A stretch of 64,000 nucleotides of DNA from Microbacterium sp. T32 (GTDB lineage Bacteria > Actinomycetota > Actinomycetes > Actinomycetales > Microbacteriaceae): positions 21,783 through 85,782 of the forward strand of contig NZ_LQQP01000011.1 in NCBI RefSeq assembly GCF_001619615.1, in the 5' to 3' direction. Positions 1 through 9,653 of the stretch are shown here, one piece after another. Position numbers and translations under genes: made by a program. How positions within the stretch are numbered: position 1 is the stretch's first letter; each line of letters begins with the position of its first letter. Below the pieces are notes generated by a model. The model did no database searches and was not told the origin of the DNA. It saw only the letters and a program-made list of their open reading frames with translations.

Positions 1-492
1 CTCCGCGATCAGCGCGAGCACCGCGCGCTCGCGCTCGGTGAGCGCTTGCAACCGGTCGTCGCGCCGCCGCCGCGCGAGCAGCTGCCCGACGACCTCGGGG
101 TCGAGGACGGTGGCCCCGCCCGCGATGCGAGCGACGGCGTCGTGGAAGTCGCGGACGTCGGCGACGCGGTCCTTGAGCAGGTAGCCGAGCGACCCCTGTC
201 CGTCGGCGATGAGGTCGCTCGCGTACTCCTCCTCGACGTACTGCGACAGCACGAGGACGGCGAGCCCCGGATGCCGCGACCGCAACGCGATCGCCGCGCG
301 GATGCCCTCGTCGGTCCAGGTCGGCGGGAGCCGCACGTCGAGGATGCAGAGGTCGGGGTCCGTCTCGGCGACGGCGGCGTCGAGGCCGGACGCGTCGGGG
401 AGAGCGGCGACGACCTCGTGGCCGTCGTCGGCGAGCAGGCGGACGAGGCCCTCCCGCAGGAGGACGGAGTCCTCGCAGATCAGGATGCGCAC
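1..492 (-). CDS. NarL/LuxR-family response regulator (3' end cut by window edge)
   Basis: Cytoplasmic DNA-binding response regulator, partner of the kinase just upstream. Residues 1-120 form a receiver domain: acidic pair E7/D8, phosphoacceptor D52 in ILDVRLP, and a conserved K in LLKD. After a linker, a LuxR-type helix-turn-helix begins (LTERERAVLALIAE) and is cut by the left edge after 164 codons; the family is usually 210-220 aa. The start is a GTG at 492, overlapping the kinase stop (TGA, 480-482) by 13 bases, so the two are translationally coupled. Target genes cannot be told from the sequence. Confidence 0.93.
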   Translation of the reverse strand, partial: MRILICEDSVLLREGLVRLLADDGHEVVAALPDASGLDAAVAETDPDLCILDVRLPPTWTDEGIRAAIALRSRHPGLAVLVLSQYVEEEYASDLIADGQGSLGYLLKDRVADVRDFHDAVARIAGGATVLDPEVVGQLLARRRRDDRLQALTERERAVLALIAE

Positions 493-1787
493 GGGACCGT
501 CACCTCCACCGTCGTCGGGCCGCCCTGCGGGCTGTCGATGCGCGCGGTTCCGCCGGCTGCCGTGACGCGGTTGACGATGCCGTCGAGGCCCCCGCCCGGG
601 ACGATGCGCGCCCCGCCGAGTCCGTCGTCCTCGACCCGGGCCCACAGCGACCCGTCGTCGCGCACCCGCACGTCGACGCGGCAGTTCCCGGCCCGCGAGT
701 GCTTCGCGGCGTTGGTGAGCGCCTCCGCGATGGAGAAGTACACCGCCGCCTCGGCCGCCCGGCTGCATCGGCGCGGCAGGCGCACGTCGAGGGTCACGGG
801 GATGTGCGACCGCGATGCGAGCGCCGAGAGGGCGGCATCCAGTCCCCGATCTTCCAGGACGGACGCGTGGATGCCACGTGCCAGCTGCCGGAGTTCCGTG
901 ATGGCCGATTTCGTCGAGGCGTGTGCTTCGGCGACGAGGGCCTTCGCCGCCTCGGGGTCGTCGTCGATCTTCGTCTGCGCGAGCCCCAGGGTCATGCCGA
1001 TGGAGACGAGCCGGGGCTGGACCCCGTCGTGCAGATCGCGTTCGATGCGTGTGCGCTCCACCTCGGCGGCGCGGACGGCACCGGCGCGCCGCGTGTCGGA
1101 CGTGCGGGCCTGCTCCTCGAGCAGCGCTTCGCGGGACGGCACGAGGATCGCGCGGGCCAGGACCCCGTGCAGCAGCCCGAGCCCGACGAGGGCGCCGACG
1201 GCGACGAGGGCGAGCAGCGCTCCCACGAGCGGGCCCGCGACGCCGTTGAGTCGCAGCAGGCCGAAGAAGGAGACGGGGGTCCACCCGAAGATGGGGCTGA
1301 CGGCGAGGGCGAGCCCCCACGCGACAGCTCCGACGAGCAGAAGGGCGACCACACCGAGAACGGTCGAAACCGTGAAAGACGCGATCGCGCGCCACTGCCG
1401 CGGGTCGATCGCCTGCAGCCAGATGGTGTGGAGCACGCCGACGAAGCCCGGCTTGGGGCTGCGCCGCACGCGCAGGGCGGGCAGCTCGAAACCGTAGAGC
1501 CCCTCGAGACGCGCCTGCTCGAACCACGCGACCGCGTAGAGCGCGTACACGAGACCGGCGAGCACGACGACGCCGATCAGAACGGCGAAGAGGAGCCCGA
1601 CGCCCGCACCGAGCAGGCTGAACAGCCCACCGAACACGGCCGGACCGATCGCGCCGAGCGCGGCGAGCTGGGCGATGGCCCCGGCGACGTGCCCGGGCGA
1701 GGAGATGCGCACCGACGTCCGCGGCGCCGCGCTCCGGAGCGCGGGCAGCGGCGGCGGGGAAGGAGGAAGGACGGATGCCGTGGTCAT
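480..1787 (-). CDS. NarL-type sensor histidine kinase
   Basis: Membrane sensor kinase. The N-terminal half holds several hydrophobic segments of the putative-sensor type; this is followed by a HisKA_3 dimerisation segment with the phosphoacceptor His in ERDLHDGVQ, then a HATPase domain with the N box (EALTNAAKHS) and G boxes (DDGLGGA, GGGLDGI). I chose ATG 1787 over the GTG at 1796 because a TACCGT -10 hexamer lies 7 bases upstream of the ATG, which suggests a leaderless mRNA. It overlaps the response-regulator gene, forming a two-gene operon. The signal sensed is unknown; such kinases often respond to cell-envelope stress. Confidence 0.93.
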   Translation of the reverse strand: MTTASVLPPSPPPLPALRSAAPRTSVRISSPGHVAGAIAQLAALGAIGPAVFGGLFSLLGAGVGLLFAVLIGVVVLAGLVYALYAVAWFEQARLEGLYGFELPALRVRRSPKPGFVGVLHTIWLQAIDPRQWRAIASFTVSTVLGVVALLLVGAVAWGLALAVSPIFGWTPVSFFGLLRLNGVAGPLVGALLALVAVGALVGLGLLHGVLARAILVPSREALLEEQARTSDTRRAGAVRAAEVERTRIERDLHDGVQPRLVSIGMTLGLAQTKIDDDPEAAKALVAEAHASTKSAITELRQLARGIHASVLEDRGLDAALSALASRSHIPVTLDVRLPRRCSRAAEAAVYFSIAEALTNAAKHSRAGNCRVDVRVRDDGSLWARVEDDGLGGARIVPGGGLDGIVNRVTAAGGTARIDSPQGGPTTVEVTVPCAS

Positions 1788-2015
1788 GTGTCCCACGGTA
1801 GGACGCCGCCCGTATCCGGGTCAGCCGGGCCAGCCCGCCTCCTCGTTCGGGTTATCCCTAACGACCCCTCTTCGCGCGAAAGGAACACCCACGGGCGGTG
1901 CGATTAGCGTCATCTCCGCGTTCGAGCTGAGGCAAAACCCACCCGCGCCGCCTTCACGGCACGGAGCGCTGGTCATCATTGCGCACGGGGCACCGTGATC
2001 GAACGAGGAGAATCC

Positions 2016-3059
2016 ATGCAAGACCTGCATGCCGGGCGGGCGTCTCACCACCCCAGCGCGACGCAGGGGTCGGCACGAGGGGTCGAGATCCGCACGCGGA
2101 CCGTCCTGCCCCGTTCGTACGCCCGTGGCCTCGGCGGCCAGCGCCGCTTCGCGCACATCCCGGGCGCCGTCCTCGACCTCCAGCGGATGAAGGAGTTCGC
2201 GGGCGAGGCCGACTTCCGGGTCCTGGAGGGCGATCCGGTCCGACTGGCGATCCACTCGGTGGCCTTGCCGGCGTACACGATCGCACACATCCGTTCGGCG
2301 CCATTCACCATCGAGTGGTCACGCGAGGACGCGGACGCGAGCAGTCGCTGCGTCTTCGTCTTCGTCCAGTGCGGCGTTCTCGAGGTGAGCGGCACGGGGG
2401 TGGAATGGACGACCGACGGCGGCGGTCTGTGCGTCATCTTCCCCGGTCCGTACCCCGTTCGCATCCGGGGTCGTGAGGACAGCGAGATGATCTTCTTCTC
2501 CTTCGACAGTGCCGAGATCGAACCGCTCTCTCTCGATCCCCACACCATCGGCCCGCTCTCGGCGACCTCTCCCGTGTTCCGCTCGGCGTACGCGTACCTT
2601 CAGGCGGCATCCCTGGATCCGATGCCGACCCCCGACGACGCCCAGGAAATGGGCATCCTGCGCGCACTGACTCGTGACGTGGCCCGCTCGCTCGTCCTCG
2701 CTTCCGCCCGCACACGGCATCGGGATCGACTGCTCTCCGAGGCGCGGAGGATCATCGCGCAGGAGTACCGGGATACTCAGTTCTCACCCACGCGCCTGGC
2801 CGCAGAACTGCGCGTCTCACGCAGCACCCTCGAACGCGCTTTCCGCCATCGCTCGCTCCTCGTCGCACAGGAGATCCGGCGCCATCGAGCTCACCACGCG
2901 CTGTCCTTGATCGCCGGCGATCCGGCGCTGAGCACCGAGATGATCGCACGAGTGAGCGGCTTCGGATCGCGATCGGCGATGAGCCGGGCCCTCCGCGAGA
3001 TGGACGCCGTACCACCCGAGCGCGTTCGCGCGCTCGGACGCGACACCCCGCACGGTTAG
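2016..3059 (+). CDS. AraC-family transcriptional regulator, copy 1
   Basis: Cytoplasmic regulator of 347 aa. The first 200 residues form a beta-rich ligand-binding-like domain (AraC-binding type, with FVFVQCGVLEVSG). The last 110 residues form the double helix-turn-helix (FSPTRLAAELRVSRSTLERAF, then MIARVSGFGSRSAMSRALRE). ATG 2016 is preferred over the in-frame GTG at 1995 because GAGGAG lies five bases before it. It is followed by a clear paralogue in the same direction, which points to tandem duplication. Ligand and targets are unknown. Confidence 0.88.
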   Translation: MQDLHAGRASHHPSATQGSARGVEIRTRTVLPRSYARGLGGQRRFAHIPGAVLDLQRMKEFAGEADFRVLEGDPVRLAIHSVALPAYTIAHIRSAPFTIEWSREDADASSRCVFVFVQCGVLEVSGTGVEWTTDGGGLCVIFPGPYPVRIRGREDSEMIFFSFDSAEIEPLSLDPHTIGPLSATSPVFRSAYAYLQAASLDPMPTPDDAQEMGILRALTRDVARSLVLASARTRHRDRLLSEARRIIAQEYRDTQFSPTRLAAELRVSRSTLERAFRHRSLLVAQEIRRHRAHHALSLIAGDPALSTEMIARVSGFGSRSAMSRALREMDAVPPERVRALGRDTPHG

Positions 3060-3110
3060 CACCGCTCCCCGGCGAGGGCAGCCTCCGATGCCCCGCTCCC
3101 GCGGGCGGTC

Positions 3111-3116
3111 TACCAT
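3111..3116 (+). promoter_or_regulatory. -10 hexamer TACCAT of a leaderless promoter
   Basis: TACCAT is followed by exactly six bases and then the ATG at 3123. This is the same geometry as at many genes in this window and implies that transcription begins at the start codon. It also shows that the second AraC gene can be transcribed independently of the first. Confidence 0.5.
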
Positions 3117-3122
3117 CGTGCG

Positions 3123-4163
3123 ATGGGCAGGTCCGGCGACCCTTCGCCACCCGAGCCTCCCCTCTCGGTGTCAAGAAGCGACCACACGATGACGAACGAC
3201 CACTCCGATCTGTTACCGCACGACCTCACCCTCGGGTGGACGGATCTGCAGGGACAGCATCGTTTCGCCCAGCGGAGCGATGCTCCCTCCGACCGTCTGC
3301 GCCTTCAGACCTTCGTCGAAGGGATGGGACTGCGGGTCGCGGAGGGTGACATCACGCGCCTGCGCATTCAGGCGGTCCGCTTCAACTGGTGCCTCACGGC
3401 CCACGTGGTATCCGGGCCGTTCGTCGTCGAGTGGTCGCGCCAGCGGGTCAACGCGCGCAACCGCTGCGTCTTCCTCTTCGTCAACCGCGGCGCAATCGAG
3501 ATCACCGGGCCAGGATCGTATTGGAGTGCCGACGGCGGAGGCCTGCACCTCATCTTCCCCACCACCGACCCGGTCAGCGTCCGCGCCGTCTCAGACGTGG
3601 AACTCATCTTCTTCTCGTTCGACATGACGGAGATCGAACCCGTTCGGCTCGTGCCGGACGGCGTGGGTGACATCGCGCCGACGGACACGGTCTTCCGAGC
3701 CGCATACGCCTACCTGCAGGCGGCGGCGTTCCAGTCGCCCACCGGGGAGGAGGAGGACCTCGGCGTGCTCCGCTCGCTGACCCGGGACGTCGCGCGGGCG
3801 CTCGTCCTGGCCTCGACGAGTTCTCTGCCCGGCGCAGATCTGTTCACGCGCGCGCAGGCGCGCATCAGCCACGAGTACCGGAATCCGCAGTTCTCGCCGA
3901 GTCGACTCGCCCGGGATCTGGACGTCTCTCGAAGCACCCTCGAACGGGCCTACCGTGCGCGCGACCTCCGAGTGGCGCAGGAGATCCGCCGCCACCGCGC
4001 GCGGCACGCGATGGCGCTCTTCGCGAGCGGTCCCGACCTTGCTCTCGATCTGGTGGCAGCAGCCAGCGGGTTCGGTTCGCGCTCGTCACTCCAGCGCGCC
4101 TTCGAGGACGTCTACGGGACGCCGATCGATCGCACCCGCTTCGACGGCGCCGCGATCGGCTAG
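3123..4163 (+). CDS. AraC-family transcriptional regulator, copy 2
   Basis: Paralogue of the preceding gene (346 aa). Shared segments include RCVFLFVNRGAIEITG, VELIFFSFDMTEIEPV, LTRDVARALVLAS and the HTH FSPSRLARDLDVSRSTLERAYRARDL. The order is an N-terminal binding domain, then the AraC HTH pair. The chosen ATG follows a leaderless-type promoter; an internal in-frame ATG at 3189 is possible if the first 22 residues are not translated. The two copies lie 63 bases apart and probably bind related DNA sites. No target genes are obvious nearby. Confidence 0.87.
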   Translation: MGRSGDPSPPEPPLSVSRSDHTMTNDHSDLLPHDLTLGWTDLQGQHRFAQRSDAPSDRLRLQTFVEGMGLRVAEGDITRLRIQAVRFNWCLTAHVVSGPFVVEWSRQRVNARNRCVFLFVNRGAIEITGPGSYWSADGGGLHLIFPTTDPVSVRAVSDVELIFFSFDMTEIEPVRLVPDGVGDIAPTDTVFRAAYAYLQAAAFQSPTGEEEDLGVLRSLTRDVARALVLASTSSLPGADLFTRAQARISHEYRNPQFSPSRLARDLDVSRSTLERAYRARDLRVAQEIRRHRARHAMALFASGPDLALDLVAAASGFGSRSSLQRAFEDVYGTPIDRTRFDGAAIG

Positions 4164-4205
4164 CGTCCAGCGAGCGTCATGCGGCCCGCCCTGCCCCCGG
4201 CACGA

Positions 4206-4240
4206 CGGACGCCCCGCCGCGCGAGGCGACGGGGCGTCCG
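4206..4240. terminator. Bidirectional stem-loop terminator
   Basis: Eleven-base arms CGGACGCCCCG and CGGGGCGTCCG flank a 13-base loop between the convergent AraC gene and sugar permease gene. There is no T-tract, as is common in high-GC actinobacteria. Confidence 0.65.
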
Positions 4241-4253
4241 AAGAGCGTGAGGA

Positions 4254-5513
4254 TCAACCGCGGGTGCGGTTCTTGTTCCACACGTCGAAGGCGACGGCGA
4301 GCAGCAGCACCAGACCCTTGATGAACTGCTGGACGTCGGTCGAGATGCCCATGAGCGACATGCCGTTGTTCAGCACACCCATGACCAGACCACCGGCGAT
4401 GGCACCGACCACGCGGCCCACACCACCCTGCACGGCGGCGCCACCGATGAACGAGGCGGCGATGGCATCCAGTTCGAAGAGGTTTCCGGCGCCGGGACCG
4501 GCCGAGTTCAGGCGACCCGTGAACACGATGCCGGCGAGAGCCGCGAGCACGCCCATGTTCACGAAGAGCAGGAAGTCGACGCGACGGGTGTTGATGCCCG
4601 ACAGCTTCGCGGCGGTGCGGTTGCCACCGATCGCGTAGATGTGGCGACCGAAGACGCTGCGGCTCATGACCGTCGAGTAGCCGATGATGAGGAGCGCCAG
4701 GACGACGAGCACGATCGGCGTACCGCGCGAACCGGGCGCGACACCCAGCAGGTAGGTGAGGTACGCGATGAGCGCGCCGCCACCGATGACCTTGACGAGG
4801 AACGCCGCCATCGGCTCGTTCTGCAGCTCGAGCGCCGCACGCTTCGCGCGCTGACGCACCTGCGAGAAGACGAACAGCACGAGGGTCAGGGCGCCGAGGG
4901 CGACCGTGATCCACTCCGCGGGCGAGGTGGCCGCGGGGAACAGCTCCGGGAACAGGTAGCCGCCGCCGAGCTGACGGTACTCGGTCGGGAACGGGGTGAT
5001 CTGCGTGTTGCCGAGCGTCATCTGCGTGAGACCGCGGAACAGCAGCATGCCGGCCAGCGTCACGATGAACGCGGGGATCCCGATGTACGCGACCCAGAAG
5101 CCCTGCCACATGCCGACCACCGCGCCGAGCACGAGGGAGAGCAGGATGCCGAGCCACCAGGGCAGGCCCCACTGCACGATGAGCACGCCCGAGACGGCAC
5201 CGACGAAGGCGGCGACCGAGCCGACGGACAGGTCGATGTGCCCGGCGATGATGATCATCACCATGCCGATCGCGAGGATCAGGATGTAGCTGTTCTGGAC
5301 GATGATGTTCGACACGTTGCCCGCGGTGAGCAGACGCCCGCCGGTGAGCGCCTGGAACAGCAGCACGATCACGATCAGCGCGATGAAGATGCCGATCTCG
5401 CGCAGACGCGAGGTGAAGAACTGCACGATGTTGCCGGTTCCCCCGGCGGCACCGCCCACGGGGCCCTTCGGCGTCGCCGGCCCCGTCTGGGTCGTGGTGT
5501 TAAGCGCTGACAT
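4254..5513 (-). CDS. mmsB: Multiple-monosaccharide ABC transporter permease (MmsB/GguB-like)
   Basis: Inner-membrane channel of a CUT2-type sugar importer, 419 aa with about ten hydrophobic helices. Family features visible include [20 protein letters not shown] and the [15 protein letters not shown] segment near the C-terminus. The start overlaps the ATPase gene by 14 bases (5500-5513), so subunits are made together. With the ATPase and ChvE-like lipoprotein upstream it forms a three-part importer, probably for pentoses, galactose or glucose. Substrate is inferred from family resemblance only. Confidence 0.93.
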   Translation of the reverse strand: MSALNTTTQTGPATPKGPVGGAAGGTGNIVQFFTSRLREIGIFIALIVIVLLFQALTGGRLLTAGNVSNIIVQNSYILILAIGMVMIIIAGHIDLSVGSVAAFVGAVSGVLIVQWGLPWWLGILLSLVLGAVVGMWQGFWVAYIGIPAFIVTLAGMLLFRGLTQMTLGNTQITPFPTEYRQLGGGYLFPELFPAATSPAEWITVALGALTLVLFVFSQVRQRAKRAALELQNEPMAAFLVKVIGGGALIAYLTYLLGVAPGSRGTPIVLVVLALLIIGYSTVMSRSVFGRHIYAIGGNRTAAKLSGINTRRVDFLLFVNMGVLAALAGIVFTGRLNSAGPGAGNLFELDAIAASFIGGAAVQGGVGRVVGAIAGGLVMGVLNNGMSLMGISTDVQQFIKGLVLLLAVAFDVWNKNRTRG

Positions 5514-7044
5514 GGTCGGCTTCCTTCTCCTTCGTCATGAGCACCATGAGGGCCTCGGGTGTGGCTTCTTCGATGGGCAGCTGGCCGGTGATGTGGCCTT
5601 CGCTGAGGGTGTAGATGCGGTCGCAGATGCCGAGGAGCTCGGGAAGCTCCGACGAGATCACGAGCACCCCCTTCCCCTGCGCCGCGAGGGAATTGATGAT
5701 CGTGTAGATCTCGTACTTCGCGCCCACGTCGATGCCGCGGGTCGGCTCGTCGAGGATCAGCACCTCCGGGTCGGAGTACAGCCACTGCGACAGGACGACC
5801 TTCTGCTGGTTGCCGCCGGAGAGCTTCCCGACCACGACGTCCACCGTGGGCGCCTTGATGTTCATCGACTTGCGGTACCGGTTGGCCACGAGGTACTCCT
5901 CGTCGCCGTCGACCCAGCCGCGCTTGGTCAGCTTGCGCATCCCGGCGAGCGAGATGTTGCGCTTGATCGTGTCGATCAGGTTGAGGCCGGCACCCTTGCG
6001 GTCTTCCGTGACGTACGCCAGGCCGCTGCGGATCGCCGCGGGAACCGTGGACGTGTCCGCCTTCTGGCCGCGGACGTAGACGTTGCCCGAGATGCGCGAG
6101 CCGAAGCTCTTCCCGAACACGCTCATCGCGAGCTCGGTGCGGCCGGCGCCCATGAGCCCCGCGATGCCGACGACCTCGCCGGCGCGCACGTTCAGGTTCG
6201 CCTCGTGGATGACGACGCGGCTGGCATCCGTCGGGTGGTGGACGGTCCAGTCCTCGATGCGCAGGACCTCGTCGCCGATCTCGACGTCTCGGTCGGGGTA
6301 GCGGTTCTCGAGCTCGCGGCCGACCATCCCGCGGATGATGCGGTCCTCGCTCGTGCCGCCGGTGGCGACGTCCAGCGTCTCGATCGTGCGACCGTCGCGG
6401 ATGATCGTGACCTCGTCGGCGATCGCGCGGATCTCGTTGAGCTTGTGGCTGATGATGATCGACGTGATCCCCTGCCCCTTGAGGTGGCGGATCAGGTCGA
6501 GCAGGTGCTCGGAGTCGTCGTCGTTCAGCGCGGCGGTCGGCTCGTCGAGGATGAGGAGCTTGACGTCCTTCGACAGCGCCTTGGCGATCTCGACCAGCTG
6601 CTGCTTGCCGACGCCGATCTCGTTGACGGGCACGTCGGGGCTGTCGCCCAGACCCACGCGGGCCAGGAGCTTGGATGCCTCGCGGTTGGTGGCATCCCAG
6701 TCGATGAGGCCGCGGTGGGTGATCTCGTTGCCGAGGAAGATGTTCTCCGCGATGGAGAGGTAGGGGCTGAGAGCCAGCTCCTGGTGGATGATGACGATGC
6801 CGGCCGCTTCGCTGTCGCGGATGTCCTTGAACTCGACGGTCTTGCCGTCGAAGACGATCTCACCGCGGTAGTCGCCCGCGGGATAGACGCCGCTGAGCAC
6901 CTTCATGAGAGTGGACTTCCCTGCGCCGTTCTCGCCGCAGATGGCGTGCACGGTACCGCGTTCGACGGTGAGTGACACGTCCGCCAGGGCGATGACGCCG
7001 GGGAACTCCTTGGTGATCGAGCGCATCTCGAGGATGGTGCTCAC
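5500..7044 (-). CDS. mmsA: Multiple-monosaccharide ABC transporter ATP-binding protein (MmsA/GguA-like)
   Basis: Cytoplasmic ATPase with two fused nucleotide-binding domains, 514 aa as usual for CUT2. NBD1 has Walker [10 protein letters not shown], a signature [13 protein letters not shown] and Walker [15 protein letters not shown]2 has the typical degenerate Walker [10 protein letters not shown], signature [15 protein letters not shown] and [18 protein letters not shown] (rc of about 7047-7051) precedes the ATG. It is the second gene of the operon, separated from the binding-protein gene by two stem-loops that probably lower its expression relative to the lipoprotein. Confidence 0.95.
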   Translation of the reverse strand: MSTILEMRSITKEFPGVIALADVSLTVERGTVHAICGENGAGKSTLMKVLSGVYPAGDYRGEIVFDGKTVEFKDIRDSEAAGIVIIHQELALSPYLSIAENIFLGNEITHRGLIDWDATNREASKLLARVGLGDSPDVPVNEIGVGKQQLVEIAKALSKDVKLLILDEPTAALNDDDSEHLLDLIRHLKGQGITSIIISHKLNEIRAIADEVTIIRDGRTIETLDVATGGTSEDRIIRGMVGRELENRYPDRDVEIGDEVLRIEDWTVHHPTDASRVVIHEANLNVRAGEVVGIAGLMGAGRTELAMSVFGKSFGSRISGNVYVRGQKADTSTVPAAIRSGLAYVTEDRKGAGLNLIDTIKRNISLAGMRKLTKRGWVDGDEEYLVANRYRKSMNIKAPTVDVVVGKLSGGNQQKVVLSQWLYSDPEVLILDEPTRGIDVGAKYEIYTIINSLAAQGKGVLVISSELPELLGICDRIYTLSEGHITGQLPIEEATPEALMVLMTKEKEADHVSA

Positions 7045-7097
7045 GAGGTCCTCCTTGCAGGACCGGCTCTGCGCCGGGTGGGGGTGAGGGAACAGGG

Positions 7098-7135
7098 GCC
7101 TCCGCCGCGCCCGGGGAATCGGTCGCGGCGGAGGC
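7098..7135. terminator. Stem-loop between chvE-like and mmsA genes (distal)
   Basis: Twelve-base perfect arms (GCCTCCGCCGCG and its complement) with a 14-base loop. It lies within the operon downstream of the binding-protein gene, where such structures stabilise the upstream mRNA or cause partial termination. Confidence 0.6.
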
Positions 7136-7138
7136 GGT

Positions 7139-7162
7139 GCGGGAGGGCCGGAGCCCTCCCGC
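7139..7162. terminator. Stem-loop between chvE-like and mmsA genes (proximal)
   Basis: Ten-base perfect arms GCGGGAGGGC/GCCCTCCCGC around a CGGA tetraloop, ending five bases before the binding-protein stop codon. Very stable, no T-run; probably an mRNA-protecting or attenuating hairpin. Confidence 0.6.
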
Positions 7163-7167
7163 GGAGA

Positions 7168-8286
7168 TCACTTCAGGTCGTCGGCGGTGTAGTAGCCGCT
7201 GTCGACGAGAACCTTCTCGTAGTTGTCCTTCGTGACGATCGTCGACTCGAGCAGGTACGAGGGAACGACCTTCTCGCCGTTGTCGTAGGTCTCGGTGTCG
7301 TTGACCTGGGGCTCGGTGCCCTTGCGGATGTCGTCGACCATGGTCACGGCCTGCTTGGCGAGCTCGCGCGTGTCCTTGAAGATCGTCGAGTACTGCTCAC
7401 CCGCGATGATCGACTTGATCGAGCCGACCTCGGCGTCCTGACCCGTGATGACCGGCAGCGCGTTGGCCGCGTAGCCGCCGGAGGTCAGGGCCGAGATGAT
7501 GCCGATCGAGAGACCGTCGTAGGGCGAGAGCACACCCTGGAGCTTGGTGCCCCCGATGACCGTGAGGATGTTCTCCATGCGCTTCTGGGCGGTCTCGGGC
7601 AGCCAGCGGAGGATCGCCGCCTGACCGAACTCGGTCTGGCCCGAGGGGACGACGAGCGTGCCCTTGTCCATGTAGGGCTTGAGCGTGTCCATCGCGCCCT
7701 TCCAGAAGAAGGTGGCGTTGTTGTCGTCGGGGCTACCGGCGAACAGCTCGATGTTGAAGGGGCCGGCGGCGCCGGTGTCCTTGCCAGAAGCGTCGAGGAC
7801 GCCGAGGCCCGTGAGCAGCGACGTGGCCTGCTGCACGCCGACCTTGTAGTTGTCGAACGTCGTGTAGTAGTCGACGTTCTTCGTGCCGTTGATGAGGCGG
7901 TCGTACGCGATGACCGGGATCTTCGCGTCGGCGGCCTGCTGCAGCACGTCGGTGAGGGTGGTGCCGTCGATCGAGGCGATGATCAGGGCCTTCGCGCCCG
8001 AGGAGATCATGTTCTCGATCTGCGAGACCTGGGTGGGGATGTCGTCGTTGGCGTACTGCAGGTCGACCTGGTAGCCGAGGTCCTCGAGCTGCTTCTTGAC
8101 GTTGTTGCCGTCGGCGATCCACCGCTCCGACTGCTGCGTGGGCATCGCGACACCGATGGTGCCGCCGGCCTCCTGCGCGTCGCCGCCGCCGCTGCCGGTA
8201 CGGTCGCCCGCGCAGCCCGCGAGGCCGATGCCGAGCGCCAGGACGCCCGCTCCCGCGATCGCCTTGAGCATGCTGTGCTTCTTCAC
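7168..8286 (-). CDS. chvE: Sugar-binding lipoprotein, ChvE-like
   Basis: Extracytoplasmic substrate-binding protein of the MmsAB importer, 372 aa. The signal peptide has a KKH start, hydrophobic core and lipobox LAGC, followed by a Gly/Ser linker and a periplasmic-binding-protein type I fold ([47 protein letters not shown]). GTG 8286 is chosen over the ATG at 8316 because GAAGGGA sits seven bases upstream and the lipoprotein signal starts correctly there. Expression is probably controlled by the LacI-type protein upstream through the operator at 8486. Confidence 0.93.
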   Translation of the reverse strand: MKKHSMLKAIAGAGVLALGIGLAGCAGDRTGSGGGDAQEAGGTIGVAMPTQQSERWIADGNNVKKQLEDLGYQVDLQYANDDIPTQVSQIENMISSGAKALIIASIDGTTLTDVLQQAADAKIPVIAYDRLINGTKNVDYYTTFDNYKVGVQQATSLLTGLGVLDASGKDTGAAGPFNIELFAGSPDDNNATFFWKGAMDTLKPYMDKGTLVVPSGQTEFGQAAILRWLPETAQKRMENILTVIGGTKLQGVLSPYDGLSIGIISALTSGGYAANALPVITGQDAEVGSIKSIIAGEQYSTIFKDTRELAKQAVTMVDDIRKGTEPQVNDTETYDNGEKVVPSYLLESTIVTKDNYEKVLVDSGYYTADDLK

Positions 8287-8485
8287 TCTGGTTCCCTTCG
8301 TTGGGTTGGATGTCACGGCCTCTCCCCCGCGGAGCCGACCGCTGCAGCGCGGACGGCACGCCGTTCACGCGGCCGGCGGGGCGAAACGAGGCCGATCGGC
8401 GAAGCGGGTGTAGCGCATCGTTCGAAACGTCTTCGTCTCGACGGAGTCGCTCCGCAGCGAGTCCCGTCGGCGTGGTGTGGCGGTG

Positions 8486-8501
8486 ATGTGACCGTTCACA
8501 T
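8486..8501 (-). promoter_or_regulatory. LacI-family operator upstream of chvE-mmsA-mmsB
   Basis: Perfect inverted repeat ATGTGA-CCGT-TCACAT. It lies just downstream of the inferred -10 of the sugar-transport operon, where a bound repressor would block initiation. Its half-site TGTGACC recurs in the palindrome before the lacI-type gene at 9654. Confidence 0.75.
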
Positions 8502-8511
8502 TGTGTGTGCG

Positions 8512-8542
8512 ATGCTACCCCGCGCATCGCTGTCCATGTCAA
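8512..8542 (-). promoter_or_regulatory. Probable promoter of the chvE-mmsAB operon
   Basis: On the minus strand TTGACA (8542-8537) is followed after 19 bases by TAGCAT (8517-8512). The leader from here to the GTG at 8286 is about 220 bases long. The rest of the 300-base gap 8287-8586 holds this promoter, the operator and no gene I can recognise. Confidence 0.5.
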
Positions 8543-8586
8543 GTCCCCGTGCGTTCGACGAACAGCCGTTGCCAAACCGTGACGTC

Positions 8587-9621
8587 TCAGCGGTTCGGCG
8601 GAGCCGTCGACGAGCGGACGATGAGGCGCAGATGATCGGGTTCCGGCATCGACTGACCCTCGTGAGAAACGCCCAGGTCGGTGAGAAGATCCCACATCGC
8701 GCGCTGGCCGATTCCGGCGAAGTCCTGTCGCACCGTCGTGAGCGGCGGCCACAGATGCGCGGCCTCCGGAACGTCGTCGAAACCGACCACCGAGATGTCC
8801 TCCGGGACGGATCGTCCGATCACCCGGACGGCATGCATGAAGCCCAGAGCCATGTGATCGTTGCCCGCGAAGACGGCCGTGGCATCCTCCGTCCGGAGGA
8901 GCTCCAACCCTGCCTCGAAACCGAACTGCGCCGACCAGTCCCCCAGGATCGGCGGGCGCGGCGACAGGTCCTGGGCGTCCATCTCGGCGAGGTATCCCCG
9001 CATCCGGTGGTCGGCCTCGAGCCAGTCGCGCGGGCCGGCGATGTGCAGGATGCGGGAGTGCCCGAGGTCGACCAGGTGGCGCACCGCCGCGCGAGCGCCG
9101 GCGACCTGATCGTTGAACGTCGCGGTCGGGGTGGCGGGTCCCGTGGAGGACACGATGCGCACCGGAACCGGCAGCTTCATCTCGTCGAGGATGGGGACGA
9201 CCCGCGTCTGCGGGGCGACCGCGATGAGCCCCTCGATGGACTGCGCGACAAGGTGGTCGATCGACGCGCGGACGTCGTCGGGGGCACTCGTGCCGAGATT
9301 GGTGAACGTCAGGCGGTAGCCGGCCCGGCGCGCGGCGGATTCCGCCGCCTGCACCATCGACGACACGCCGTGGGTGGTCGTCCGCGGCCCCAGCACGCCG
9401 ATCAATCGCGTGCGACTCGTCGCCAGAGCCCGGGCCGCCTGGTTCGGCACGAACTTCAGCTCCGCGATGGCCTCGCGCACGCGTGCCGCCGTTTCGGGGC
9501 GCAGCTGCGGGCTGTTGTTGATCACGCGCGAGACGGTCTGGTACGAGACCCCCGCCAGACGTGCCACGTCGCGGATACTCGGCGCCTTGGCCGCGGCATC
9601 CGGGATGTCGGTCTCGCTCAT
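8587..9621 (-). CDS. LacI-family transcriptional regulator of the sugar importer
   Basis: Cytoplasmic repressor, 344 aa. The N-terminal LacI HTH is SIRDVARLAGVSYQTVSRVINNS with the hinge VPNQAARALATSRTRLIGVL, followed by a sugar-binding-protein-like effector domain (AVFAGNDHMALGFMHAV, DISVVGFDDVPEA). ATG 9621 is chosen over an upstream ATG at 9690 because the longer N-terminus is basic and unrelated to the family, and AAGAAGCGAG precedes 9621. Position and shared operator half-sites indicate it represses both itself and the importer; the inducer is presumably the transported sugar. Confidence 0.92.
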   Translation of the reverse strand: MSETDIPDAAAKAPSIRDVARLAGVSYQTVSRVINNSPQLRPETAARVREAIAELKFVPNQAARALATSRTRLIGVLGPRTTTHGVSSMVQAAESAARRAGYRLTFTNLGTSAPDDVRASIDHLVAQSIEGLIAVAPQTRVVPILDEMKLPVPVRIVSSTGPATPTATFNDQVAGARAAVRHLVDLGHSRILHIAGPRDWLEADHRMRGYLAEMDAQDLSPRPPILGDWSAQFGFEAGLELLRTEDATAVFAGNDHMALGFMHAVRVIGRSVPEDISVVGFDDVPEAAHLWPPLTTVRQDFAGIGQRAMWDLLTDLGVSHEGQSMPEPDHLRLIVRSSTAPPNR

Positions 9622-9653
9622 CGATCTCGCTTCTTTGCGTCGCCGATCGCGTC

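Noticed and set aside
8287..8586. Possible riboswitch in the long leader of the sugar operon
   Set aside because: I see no conserved aptamer-like elements; the LacI operator and promoter explain the region.
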